Virus record (IMG/VR): IMGVR_UViG_3300010885_042912
Coordinates: 1 to 21,021 of that record
DNA length: 21,021 nucleotides
Reading direction: 5' to 3' (one strand)
From: a virus
Part shown: in pieces, positions 15,292 through 20,571 of the stretch
Layout: every line of letters begins with the position of its first letter
Numbering within the stretch: the stretch's first letter is position 1
Translations under genes and position numbers: made by a program
Notes under the pieces: generated by a model
The model's input: only the letters and a program-made list of their open reading frames with translations
What the model was told of the DNA's origin: nothing
Database searches by the model: none

Positions 15292-15770
15292 TTCGCCTCT
15301 CCCTCGATGATCTTGGCTTCGCGGCGCAGCAGCCGAAGCTCCTTGCCGATCCTTGCAACTTGATCGTTTGTTGCGATGTTGACGGTGACGTTGGTGTCGG
15401 CCGCCTTGGAGCCGAAGCGCGCGGGGTCCCAGAGCGCGAGCAACTTGAGCCGTGTCTCGACACGGTTCTTGGCCCAAGCCACGTAGCCCTGATCAATGCG
15501 CTTGCTGGTGACGTTGCCCTCTTCGTCCATGTTGACGATGTTGTCGGGGCGGCGGTCGGCAATGGCCAGACACTCTTCGAGCATGGCGTCGCAACCGGCT
15601 TGGATGGCCTGATCGTGCGCGATCCTGACAGCGTCGTCCCGCTTGCGGAGCTGTGTCCACGCACTCACGTGGAAGTCCATGTCCTTCGCGATGCTCGTCA
15701 TCGTATCGCCCCGGCTCAGCCTTTCGAGCACCTGCTCGATCACAATGGGGGTCAACTTGGCAGGTGTCAT
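15288..15770 (-). CDS. terS: Small terminase subunit (candidate)
   Basis: 160 aa from ATG 15770 (GGAG, 7 nt upstream). Residues 7-40 form a helix-turn-helix-like segment (VLERLSRGDTMTSIAKDMDF) as used by small terminases to bind the packaging site. The middle is helical and acidic. 'VAWAKNRVETRLKLLALWDP' (97-116) leads into 'ARFGSKAADT', which resembles the 'RKWLASKLxPKKYGDK' stretch of many TerS proteins. A basic helix closes the chain (LRLLRREAKIIEG). The open frame extends upstream to 15923 in normal codon usage, so an earlier start is not fully excluded. It lies one small gene away from the large terminase. It would recognise phage DNA and regulate the motor. Confidence 0.75.
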   Translation of the reverse strand: MTPAKLTPIVIEQVLERLSRGDTMTSIAKDMDFHVSAWTQLRKRDDAVRIAHDQAIQAGCDAMLEECLAIADRRPDNIVNMDEEGNVTSKRIDQGYVAWAKNRVETRLKLLALWDPARFGSKAADTNVTVNIATNDQVARIGKELRLLRREAKIIEGEAK

Positions 15771-15843
15771 CGTGCGCTCCGCATGGGTCTCAGGCGTCTT
15801 CTGCCAGCACAGATAGCACCGGCCCGTGCGGAGCGCAAGAGGC

Positions 15844-16488
15844 TCACAGCAACGCCTCTCTGACCTCTTTCCGCCAAAGCACATACGCCGTGTACGCCTC
15901 TCGATCACCCGCCCACACACCACGATGCTGCTTGCGCAGGAACTCCAGCAGATCGGTGATCTCGGAGAACTTACCCTCCGGCAGATCGCCGTGCAGCATC
16001 TCGTACGCTGCCAGCGTTGGCTGCAGGTCGATCACCTTGGGCTCCCTGACGGCCTTCTTGCCTCCGAAAGCCTTGCGGTGGGCTAAGCACCGCCGAGTGA
16101 TGCTACGCGCGCCGCCTGCCGACGCCAGAGTGTCGTACTCCACGCCGCACTCGCAGCAGTGCGAGCGCCACTCGAAGAACGGCAGCGCTCTCCCGTTGGG
16201 CCTGCGGAACTGCACGCTAACGAACTCGAACACCTGCCCACGGAACTCGACCTCGTCGCCGACCTTCAGCGGTTCGAGGGGCTTGACCACCTCGCTGAAG
16301 GTCGGCGCTTTGGCGACAGGCGGCCGGGCACGATCCGCCGCCCGATACGCGTCCCCCGCATCGCCTGCGTCAGCGAACGACCCGAGGTACTGCTTGCGCC
16401 CCTCGACATAAATCTCAGCGATGAACTTGTCGATGCGAGCGTCATACCAAACCCCGCGATGAAGCTTCGCCAGTTCTCGTTTGTCCAT
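15844..16488 (-). CDS. AP2-like DNA-binding/zinc-finger protein, first gene of the leftward operon
   Basis: 214 aa from ATG 16488 (AGGAG, 7 nt upstream); a longer in-frame start at 16545 has no ribosome site. Residues 9-52 (LHRGVWYDARIDKFIAEIYV ... YLGSFADAGDAGDAYRAA) match the AP2/ERF-like fold found in phage homing-endonuclease and integrase-type DNA-binding modules. Residues 110-137 hold C111-x2-C114 and C134-x2-H137 in the pattern 'FEWRSHCCECG ... TRRCLAHR', a zinc finger common in phage proteins. No HNH or GIY-YIG nuclease motif is seen. The C-terminal part is helical. As the first gene after the divergent control region, it may act as a regulator or recognise packaging DNA. Function is inferred. 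Confidence 0.7.
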   Translation of the reverse strand: MDKRELAKLHRGVWYDARIDKFIAEIYVEGRKQYLGSFADAGDAGDAYRAADRARPPVAKAPTFSEVVKPLEPLKVGDEVEFRGQVFEFVSVQFRRPNGRALPFFEWRSHCCECGVEYDTLASAGGARSITRRCLAHRKAFGGKKAVREPKVIDLQPTLAAYEMLHGDLPEGKFSEITDLLEFLRKQHRGVWAGDREAYTAYVLWRKEVREALL

Positions 16489-16510
16489 ATCTGGTCTCCT
16501 CTCCCCCGAG

Positions 16511-16628
16511 TGTACAGGGGTTCCGTGTACAAAGCAACACACCAAACAGGGGATGGATGTACCATCCTAATAGGGTACATACATCCCCCTGTGTTGTGCT
16601 GCTTATATGGGTTACAACACCCTGTACA
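16511..16628. promoter_or_regulatory. Cluster of GTAC-centred sites (possible operators)
   Basis: TGTACA occurs at 16511-16516, 16526-16531 and 16623-16628, and related TGTACC/GGTACA occur at 16558-16563 and 16574-16579. Two pairs are 15-16 bp apart centre to centre, between one and two helical turns. The last site overlaps the leftward -35. Five GTAC in about 120 bp is far above chance. Binding protein unknown; the adjacent AP2-like protein is one candidate. Confidence 0.5.
16549..16588. repeat. Imperfect inverted repeat in the divergent control region
   Basis: Left arm GGGGATGGATGTACC (16549-16563) and right arm GGTACATACATCCCC (16574-16588) are complementary at 14 of 15 positions, with a 10-nt spacer. 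It lies in the untranslated leader of the leftward operon. It could be an operator for a dimeric repressor, a leader hairpin, or both. Confidence 0.75.
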
Positions 16629-16629
16629 A
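16602..16629 (-). promoter_or_regulatory. Leftward promoter for the packaging/structural operon
   Basis: On the minus strand, -35 TTGTAC (16629-16624) and -10 TATAAG (16607-16602) are 16 nt apart. Transcription would start near 16595 and leave a leader of about 107 nt before the ATG at 16488. That leader contains the long inverted repeat and four GTAC sites. The -35 itself overlaps a TGTACA. Confidence 0.45.
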
Positions 16630-16674
16630 CTTTAGCAACACGTTGCAAAACGATCCCCTGAGTGAAATCAGCTC

Positions 16675-16726
16675 TTGCATCCCCGCGTTGCATGCGCCAT
16701 ACCCTGTCTCAGCGGCACGGTGCCGC
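16675..16726 (+). promoter_or_regulatory. Early promoter/palindrome module 1
   Basis: TTGCAT (16675-16680), 17 nt, weak -10 CATACC (16698-16703), then GCGGCAC-G-GTGCCGC (16712-16726) at the expected transcript start. An AGGA ribosome site follows before the ATG at 16743. The same arrangement occurs at 17382 and 18245. Confidence 0.65.
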
Positions 16727-16742
16727 GCAGGAAACCTGACCA

Positions 16743-16940
16743 ATGACCACCCGCCCCGCCTTCCTCCAGCAGCGCCACGAAAACGGCGAGACCATCAAGA
16801 CCGCCTTCGGCTCGCTGCCCTTCGAACAGCAGCGCGACGTCGACCAGTGGCTGCTCAAAGCCAGCGTTTATGGCTCGCTGACGTGGCAAGAACAGCTTCT
16901 GTTCGCCGCCATCGAAGACGGCTTGTTCCTCGACTACTAA
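16743..16940 (+). CDS. Small early protein, unknown (first rightward gene)
   Basis: 65 aa. Helical and Gln-rich: 'PAFLQQRHENGETIKTAFGS' followed by 'LPFEQQRDVDQWLLKASVYG' and 'LTWQEQLLFAAIEDGLFLDY'. No Cys pairs, membrane segment or catalytic motif. An AGGA lies 10 nt upstream, directly after the palindrome of module 1. As the first gene of the rightward block it is likely expressed soon after infection, the usual place for host-takeover proteins. I do not recognise the family. Confidence 0.65.
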   Translation: MTTRPAFLQQRHENGETIKTAFGSLPFEQQRDVDQWLLKASVYGSLTWQEQLLFAAIEDGLFLDY

Positions 16941-16950
16941 AGGAAACACC

Positions 16951-17166
16951 ATGAACTTCTTCCCCACCCTCAACGACGCCCTCGAGGCGGAGGGCCTCAC
17001 CGCCCTCTGGCCGCTGGGTGTCAACGTCGGATACGGCGAGACCCGTGCCTTCTCGGCTGGCGGCCGCTGGATCGTGGTCTACCGCGACGAGCAGGGCCGC
17101 TACGAGCGCCCCGTCCACTACGCCACCTTGGTCCCCGAGACCTATCCGAAGGAGTACACGCTGTGA
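16951..17166 (+). CDS. Small early protein, unknown
   Basis: 71 aa with a ribosome site (AAGGA) 6 nt upstream. The sequence contains 'TLNDALEAEGLTALWPLGVN', 'VGYGETRAFSAGGRWIVVYR' and 'DEQGRYERPVHYATLVPET'. It is mixed alpha/beta with several aromatic residues, and the middle looks like a beta hairpin. Its last bases overlap the next start (GTGA). No known domain is recognised. Confidence 0.65.
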   Translation: MNFFPTLNDALEAEGLTALWPLGVNVGYGETRAFSAGGRWIVVYRDEQGRYERPVHYATLVPETYPKEYTL

Positions 17167-17378
17167 CCACCGAAGAGCGCCGCTGCGCCACTACAGGCAT
17201 GCGCAAGTGCGAGTGCGGCAACGTGGCGCGCGCTGGCGAGACCCAGTGCGGCCGCTGCGCCCGCACGGCGAGGGCTGAGCAGGACCTGCTCGGTCTCATC
17301 GACGATCTGAACCCGCACAGCCACGACTTCGGCGACGATCTGCGCACTATCCTCCGCCAACTTGCCGAACGCAATTAG
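17163..17378 (+). CDS. Small zinc-ribbon-like early protein
   Basis: 71 aa with a GTG start overlapping the preceding stop (GTGA). Cysteines at 8, 16, 18, 29 and 32 (RKCECGNVARAGETQCGRCA) make a C-x-C ... C-x2-C arrangement suited to one zinc ion. The second half is an acidic helix (EQDLLGLIDDLNPHSHDFGD). Small zinc ribbons often mediate protein or nucleic-acid contacts, but no partner can be named. Its TAG stop lies inside GCAATTAG, directly before the -35 of module 2, and module 3 has the same upstream sequence. Confidence 0.6.
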   Translation: MTTEERRCATTGMRKCECGNVARAGETQCGRCARTARAEQDLLGLIDDLNPHSHDFGDDLRTILRQLAERN

Positions 17379-17381
17379 TGC

Positions 17382-17435
17382 TTGCACCCTGCAACGGGAC
17401 GTGCAATACCCTGTTTCAGCGGCACGGTGCCGCTG
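17382..17435 (+). promoter_or_regulatory. Early promoter/palindrome module 2
   Basis: TTGCAC (17382-17387), 17 nt, weak -10 AATACC (17405-17410), then the palindrome GCGGCAC-G-GTGCCGC, here extended to 9-bp arms (CAGCGGCAC/GTGCCGCTG, 17417-17435). A strong AGGAG follows before the ATG at 17449. Confidence 0.65.
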
Positions 17436-17448
17436 TAGGAGATTAGCC

Positions 17449-17697
17449 ATGAGCTACCTCGAAGCAACCAAGACCGCCCCGGCTGATGCCGATTTCGTCG
17501 CCTACCGCAATCTCGGCCTCGGCTGGAGCATCGCGCAGCGTTTGCCTGACGGCGCGTTCGACACCGCTGCCGCGCTGACGCCCCCCGCACTCTCGATCTT
17601 CATCAGCGGCGTCAGCGCTCGCCGCCGGTCGCTCTGGAACTACGAGACCAAGCAGTTCGAGTGCGGCGACCTCAGTCAGCTCACGCGGGAGGCCTGA
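17449..17697 (+). CDS. Small early protein, unknown
   Basis: 82 aa from ATG 17449 (AGGAG, 7 nt upstream). A longer in-frame start at 17362 would cross module 2, so I reject it. Sequence features: 'ADADFVAYRNLGLGWSIAQR', a proline-containing middle and 'SGVSARRRSLWNYETKQFEC'. No known motif. It is the first gene of the second rightward module and ends 3 nt before the next start. Confidence 0.65.
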   Translation: MSYLEATKTAPADADFVAYRNLGLGWSIAQRLPDGAFDTAAALTPPALSIFISGVSARRRSLWNYETKQFECGDLSQLTREA

Positions 17698-17700
17698 GCC

Positions 17701-17901
17701 ATGAACCGCAAGATCGACCTCTACCGCGTCTACCGCAACGAGCGGGGCCGGATCGCACGCACCGAGTACGTCTGCTCGACGTGCTGGGCGAAGACCTGCA
17801 AGGCCGCAGTCGCCAAGTTCCACGAGATCAACGGCACCGACTATATCTCGGGCAAGAACCTCGTCCCCCTCAACGTCGAGATCAAGGGGCAGTTCGCGTG
17901 A
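17701..17901 (+). CDS. Small Cys-containing early protein, unknown
   Basis: 66 aa; a GGGAGG lies 8 nt before the ATG, inside the preceding gene's last codons. 'LYRVYRNERGRIARTEYVCS' leads into C-x2-C-x4-C (CSTCWAKTC), then 'AAVAKFHEINGTDYISGKNL' and 'VPLNVEIKGQFA'. The layout (beta hairpin, Cys cluster, helix, strand) suggests a small metal-stabilised fold. Its stop overlaps the next start (GTGA). Function unknown. Confidence 0.65.
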   Translation: MNRKIDLYRVYRNERGRIARTEYVCSTCWAKTCKAAVAKFHEINGTDYISGKNLVPLNVEIKGQFA

Positions 17902-18071
17902 CCCTCACCGTCGCCATCCGCAACAACTACGGCCAGCGCGCCGTGTACCCCGCCTGCGAGACGAGCCGCAAGCTCGCCGCGCTGGTGGGGGCCAAGACCT
18001 TCACCGACCGCGTGATCGACCAGCTCAAGGGCCTCGGCTACGTGTTCACCGTCAAGCAGGAGACAATCTGA
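17898..18071 (+). CDS. Small conserved phage protein, unknown
   Basis: 57 aa, translated from a GTG at 17898 overlapping the previous stop. A longer open frame to 17661 only covers the neighbouring gene. Sequence: 'TLTVAIRNNYGQRAVYPACE', TSRKLAALVGAKTFTDRVID and QLKGLGYVFTVKQETI. I recognise this 'IRNNYGxRAxYPACExSRKLAALVGxKTFT' pattern from small early genes of many phages and prophages; no function is known to me. It is followed by the 'LQGWFGRT' gene with a 1-nt overlap (TGATG). Confidence 0.7.
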   Translation: MTLTVAIRNNYGQRAVYPACETSRKLAALVGAKTFTDRVIDQLKGLGYVFTVKQETI

Positions 18072-18241
18072 TGGACACCTTCACCGCAACCATGATCGCC
18101 GAGGGCGTCGAGGAAGCCGACCACGACCAGATGGTCGAGGCATGGCAGACCCTGCACGACACCGGCGTCGCATACCAGCTGCAGGGCTGGTTCGGCCGCA
18201 CTGCGCAGGACCTGATCGCGCAGGGCTTTATTTGCAATTAG
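18071..18241 (+). CDS. 'LQGWFGRT' small phage protein family (DUF7417-like)
   Basis: 56 aa, translated by hand from ATG 18071. 'AEGVEEADHDQMVEAWQTLH' is followed by DTGVAYQLQGWFGRTAQDLI and a short C-terminus. This WQxLxDTGxAxQLQGWFGRT core is one of the most widespread small-protein patterns in phages; I believe it corresponds to DUF7417, but could not check. The role is unknown. Its TAG sits in GCAATTAG, which begins module 3. Presence next to the gene at 17898 repeats a pairing that I associate with other phages. Confidence 0.75.
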   Translation: MDTFTATMIAEGVEEADHDQMVEAWQTLHDTGVAYQLQGWFGRTAQDLIAQGFICN

Positions 18242-18244
18242 CAC

Positions 18245-18295
18245 TTGCACGTGCCGCTGAGGTGTGCTCTATGGTCCTCAGCGGCACGGTGCCGC
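18245..18295 (+). promoter_or_regulatory. Early promoter/palindrome module 3 with an additional 12-bp inverted repeat
   Basis: TTGCAC (18245-18250), 17 nt, weak -10 TCTATG (18268-18273), then GCGGCAC-G-GTGCCGC (18281-18295). Unlike the other two, it also has GTGCCGCTGAGG (18251-18262) perfectly complementary to CCTCAGCGGCAC (18276-18287), bracketing the -10. AAGGAG follows, 8 nt before the ATG at 18311. Confidence 0.65.
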
Positions 18296-18310
18296 GAAGG
18301 AGATACTGAG

Positions 18311-18532
18311 ATGGCAACGTACCACGTAGTTTGCAATCGCGTCGAGGGCTCGCTCTGCCAAACCGATGACATCGTGCATGCTGGCCGCGTCGTCGACGCC
18401 CTCATGCGCACCCGTGACGACCCGAAGTGGTGCGATTACTGGGTGGTCGATGATCACGGCAACGAGTTTTATCACGACGCCGGTTTCGCCACCGTGTTCA
18501 GCGCGGCCTGCTTTGTGGAGAAGGCAGCATGA
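18311..18532 (+). CDS. Small early protein, unknown
   Basis: 73 aa from ATG 18311; an upstream in-frame start at 18245 would cross the palindrome and is rejected. Sequence: 'MATYHVVCNRVEGSLCQTDD', 'IVHAGRVVDALMRTRDDPKW', 'CDYWVVDDHGNEFYHDAGFA' and a C-terminal helix. It looks like a compact alpha/beta protein with a conserved-looking aromatic 'YWVVDDHGNEFY' hairpin. It overlaps the next gene by 4 nt (ATGA). No family recognised. Confidence 0.65.
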   Translation: MATYHVVCNRVEGSLCQTDDIVHAGRVVDALMRTRDDPKWCDYWVVDDHGNEFYHDAGFATVFSAACFVEKAA

Positions 18533-18747
18533 CCCTCCCCGACACAGCCAAGGCTCTCAGCAACACCGGCCCCGATTTCGCAGCCTTTCTGAACCGCAGC
18601 AAGGACTACGCGGTGATCTACATATTCCCGCGCGCGGCAAACTACAGCATCGATTTCGACAGCTGCGCCGCCTGCTACGAGACCCGTTCCAAAGGCGCGA
18701 GCGAGAGCGCGCGCCGTGAAATCCGCAAACTGGAGATAGCCAAGTGA
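18529..18747 (+). CDS. Small early protein, unknown
   Basis: 72 aa; start overlaps the previous stop (ATGA). 'LSNTGPDFAAFLNRSKDYAV' is followed by 'IYIFPRAANYSIDFDSCAAC' and a basic helix (RSKGASESARREIRKLEIAK). The short C-x2-C is alone and may not bind metal. Its stop overlaps the GTG of the GNAT-like gene (GTGA). Function unknown. Confidence 0.6.
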   Translation: MTLPDTAKALSNTGPDFAAFLNRSKDYAVIYIFPRAANYSIDFDSCAACYETRSKGASESARREIRKLEIAK

Positions 18748-19121
18748 TCCGCACGACCCCCGCTGTATTCCGCGAAGCGCAGGACGCCGTCATGGCCGAC
18801 CGCCCCGAGCAGCTCCGTCTCAACCTCGCCGCCACGCTGCCCGCAGGCTCGCGCTGCTTCGTCGGCGTCCACGGCGGCTTCGCCATCACCCCGGACGCTG
18901 AGCTGGTCAACCTGTTCGCCGAGCGCGGCCACGGCGACGAGCTGGTGGCCGCTGCGGTCGAGCTGGGTGCCAAGCACCTCAACTGCTTCGACGGCTACCT
19001 GCCGGTGCTCTACGCCCGCCACGGCTTCGTGGCAAAAGTCCGGGTCCCGTTCGACGACCGCTATGCCCCGGCGGGCTGGACCTACGGCCGCCCGGGCGTG
19101 CTGTACATGGAGCGCGTGTGA
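18744..19121 (+). CDS. GNAT-like N-acetyltransferase of phage type
   Basis: 125 aa with a GTG start coupled to the previous stop; an ATG at 18792 is the alternative. The central part reads AELVNLFAERGHGDELVAAA, then VELGAKHLNCFDGYLPVLYA and RHGFVAKVRVPFDDRYAPAG. In GNAT enzymes a 'RGxGxxL' loop after the beta-4 strand holds acetyl-CoA, and 'LY.k.GF' marks the last strands. Both are present here as ERGHGDEL and LYARHGF. The N-terminal part of a full GNAT fold (about 150 aa) is short. Phage relatives with 'LDCFDGYLPxLYxxHGF' are usually called putative acetyltransferases, with unknown substrates. It may modify a host protein early in infection, which is speculative. Confidence 0.6.
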   Translation: MIRTTPAVFREAQDAVMADRPEQLRLNLAATLPAGSRCFVGVHGGFAITPDAELVNLFAERGHGDELVAAAVELGAKHLNCFDGYLPVLYARHGFVAKVRVPFDDRYAPAGWTYGRPGVLYMERV

Positions 19122-19315
19122 TGGGCTCCCTCGTCAGAGCTCGAGCCCGCCTGCTGGAAGCCGCTGAGCGCGATCTCCACACCTCCGCCACCCTGTCTCA
19201 GGCGCTCGCCGCGTGGGACACCGAGGAGGCTGCGCGTAGCGCGGCACTGCTCGCCAGCATCCGGGAAGACCGGGAAGACCGGGAAGCATTCAACAAAGCC
19301 ATGGAGGCACTATGA
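19121..19315 (+). CDS. Small helical early protein with a tandem Arg-Glu-Asp repeat
   Basis: 64 aa from ATG 19121 (TGATG with the previous stop); a GTG at 19118 is possible. Wholly helical and charged: 'LVRARARLLEAAERDLHTSA', 'LAAWDTEEAARSAALLASIR', then EDREDREAFNKAMEAL. The Arg-Glu-Asp run is encoded by the 9-nt unit CCGGGAAGA in nearly three copies (19261-19286). Likely a coiled coil or helical hairpin. Function unknown. Confidence 0.6.
   Translation: MGSLVRARARLLEAAERDLHTSATLSQALAAWDTEEAARSAALLASIREDREDREAFNKAMEAL
19261..19286 (+). repeat. Short tandem repeat CCGGGAAGA (2.9 copies)
   Basis: In-frame 9-nt tandem repeat inside a small helical gene; it encodes Arg-Glu-Asp units. Slippage would add or remove three residues without changing the frame. 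Confidence 0.85.
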
Positions 19316-19752
19316 GCGTCCGCTACTTCAACGTCGACCGCACCCACGAGTTCTTCGCGCCCGACCTCGAAGAGGTGCTCAACCTGCTCGCCGAACGCGC
19401 ACCCGGCGTCGAGATCGTCGCAGAGCGTATCGCCAAGGGCGAACTGACCCACCGCATCCGGTTCGACGGCGCGGTCGAGGGTTGGGTCGAGGTGAAGCCA
19501 TGGGCAGGCCCCGCAGAGATCGCGCGGATAGCGGCGGGTATGACGGCGGCGCAGCGCAAGTGGCTGCCATGGTTCAAGCCCGAGCCATTTGGCGGCTATC
19601 CGATTGGCATGAGTAAGCGAACGCTGGACCAGCTTATTGAGCGCGGCCTGATAGACAAGCACCGGCCTGCATACTTCGGTGCTGTCAAATGGTCCCTGTC
19701 CGCGACCGGCCAATACGTCGCCGCATATTTGAAGGAGCAGGAACGTGGGTGA
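19312..19752 (+). CDS. Early protein with winged-helix-like C-terminal half
   Basis: 146 aa; start overlaps the previous stop (ATGA). Residues 1-70 are alpha/beta: 'VRYFNVDRTHEFFAPDLEEV' and 'LTHRIRFDGAVEGWVEVKPW'. From about residue 75 the pattern changes to a winged-helix-like layout: TAAQRKWLPWFKPEPF, then 'SKRTLDQLIERGLIDKHRPA' as the recognition region and 'WSLSATGQYVAAYLKEQE' as the wing and last helix. Similar 'TxxxLxxRGLI ... TxxGxxVA' endings occur in many small phage DNA-binding proteins. It could control the early modules, but its target is unknown. The next gene starts inside its last 8 nt. Confidence 0.55.
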   Translation: MSVRYFNVDRTHEFFAPDLEEVLNLLAERAPGVEIVAERIAKGELTHRIRFDGAVEGWVEVKPWAGPAEIARIAAGMTAAQRKWLPWFKPEPFGGYPIGMSKRTLDQLIERGLIDKHRPAYFGAVKWSLSATGQYVAAYLKEQERG

Positions 19753-19939
19753 TGCGGACCTATTGCGCACGCTATCTCGTTTGGAGGATCGTGCTGCTAC
19801 CATTCTAGCCGAGCGTGGTCTTGCCTGCGCAGACGAAGCTGACAAGCGAATCCTCCGCAGCAACTACATGCTCGCTCGCAACCGGGCTGATGTGTTCATG
19901 CAAATGGCAATGGAGGCTGAAAATGTCGGCAGCAATTGA
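19745..19939 (+). CDS. Small helical early protein, unknown
   Basis: 64 aa with a GTG start 8 nt inside the previous gene; a GGAG lies about 7 nt upstream. Helical throughout: 'ADLLRTLSRLEDRAATILAE', 'RGLACADEADKRILRSNYML' and 'ARNRADVFMQMAMEAENV'. No metal or membrane motif. It overlaps the winged-helix-like gene that starts at 19923. It could be a small dimerising partner, but nothing shows this. Confidence 0.55.
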   Translation: MGDADLLRTLSRLEDRAATILAERGLACADEADKRILRSNYMLARNRADVFMQMAMEAENVGSN

Positions 19940-20186
19940 AGCTCTTGTTCTTCGCAAACTGGCGAATGGCCCTGCCTATGCGCGGTCATTCCACACATGC
20001 AAGCCGGTTGTGGATAGGCTGGTGAGACAGGGGCGGATTCGGCGCGTAGCCCCACATGGAAGCCGAATGAAGAACATGATCGAACTTGCCCCAATTCCTC
20101 GCGCGGTAATTGGCCGGAATAATCCCACCGGACAGGTTGCGCGCGAGGAAACCACCAAAGCAAAGGCCCCACACCATGACCGCTAA
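19923..20186 (+). CDS. Small winged-helix-like protein
   Basis: 87 aa from ATG 19923 (GGAGG upstream). A longer frame to 19815 overlaps the preceding gene and is rejected. 'MSAAIEALVLRKLANGPAYA' is followed by 'RSFHTCKPVVDRLVRQGRIR' and RVAPHGSRMKNMIELAP. The helix-turn-helix-wing order, with basic residues in the second helix, suggests DNA binding. The remaining 30 residues are basic and probably disordered. It is a candidate regulator of the early modules, without direct support. It overlaps the Lar-like gene by 11 nt. Confidence 0.6.
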   Translation: MSAAIEALVLRKLANGPAYARSFHTCKPVVDRLVRQGRIRRVAPHGSRMKNMIELAPIPRAVIGRNNPTGQVAREETTKAKAPHHDR

Positions 20187-20571
20187 CCTAACCGAACAAC
20201 TCGCCGCGCTGAGTGAGGCGGAACTTCTGCCGTGCCCGTTTTGTGGCAGTCGCAATTTGCATGTGCACGACAGCGTTTCGTCTTACGTCGAATGCAATGA
20301 TTGCCATGCAGAAGGCCCGTGGAACGATGGTAGTTTGGTTGAAGCCCTCGCCGCATGGAACACCCGCGCCAACCAGATCGCAGTGACCGGGCCGGATGCT
20401 GTGGAGCGGGTGGCGCGGGCACTTTGTGAGCAAGCCATCCTTTCGCAGTATCAGATTGGGGCTGATCCAGTTGACCTAGCCCCATTTCGCGCCGTGGAAG
20501 TGGGTCATATGTGGCCTGACTGGACGGATGCCGCCACCGCCGCCCTCGCCGCGTTTACGGGGAGGGTGTGA
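20176..20571 (+). CDS. Lar-like restriction-alleviation protein with a C-terminal extension
   Basis: 131 aa from ATG 20176. The N-terminal half has ELLPCPFCGSRNLHVHDSVS and 'YVECNDCHAEGPWND', with C20/C23 and C40/C43 as a zinc ribbon, then the typical 'SLVEALAAWNTR' (53-64). This is the Lar pattern; E. coli Rac prophage Lar lowers type I restriction by promoting modification. Most such proteins are about 60-70 aa. Here an extra 65 residues follow (AVERVARALCEQAILSQYQI ... MWPDWTDAATAALAAF), a helical pattern also found at the end of other small phage proteins. It could protect incoming DNA, but Lar-like zinc ribbons are widespread and anti-restriction activity is inferred. Confidence 0.75.
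   Translation: MTANLTEQLAALSEAELLPCPFCGSRNLHVHDSVSSYVECNDCHAEGPWNDGSLVEALAAWNTRANQIAVTGPDAVERVARALCEQAILSQYQIGADPVDLAPFRAVEVGHMWPDWTDAATAALAAFTGRV

Noticed and set aside
15767-15847. 26-codon gene between the AP2-like protein and the small terminase
   Set aside because: The GTGA/ATGA junctions are attractive, but codon use is poor (several AGA) and the small terminase frame looks more coding-like over the same bases. Noted as uncertain only.
16675-18295. CRISPR-like array, suggested by three copies of a palindromic element
   Set aside because: Copies are about 700-860 bp apart with genes between them, and each lies at a promoter position. There are no short uniform spacers and no cas genes.
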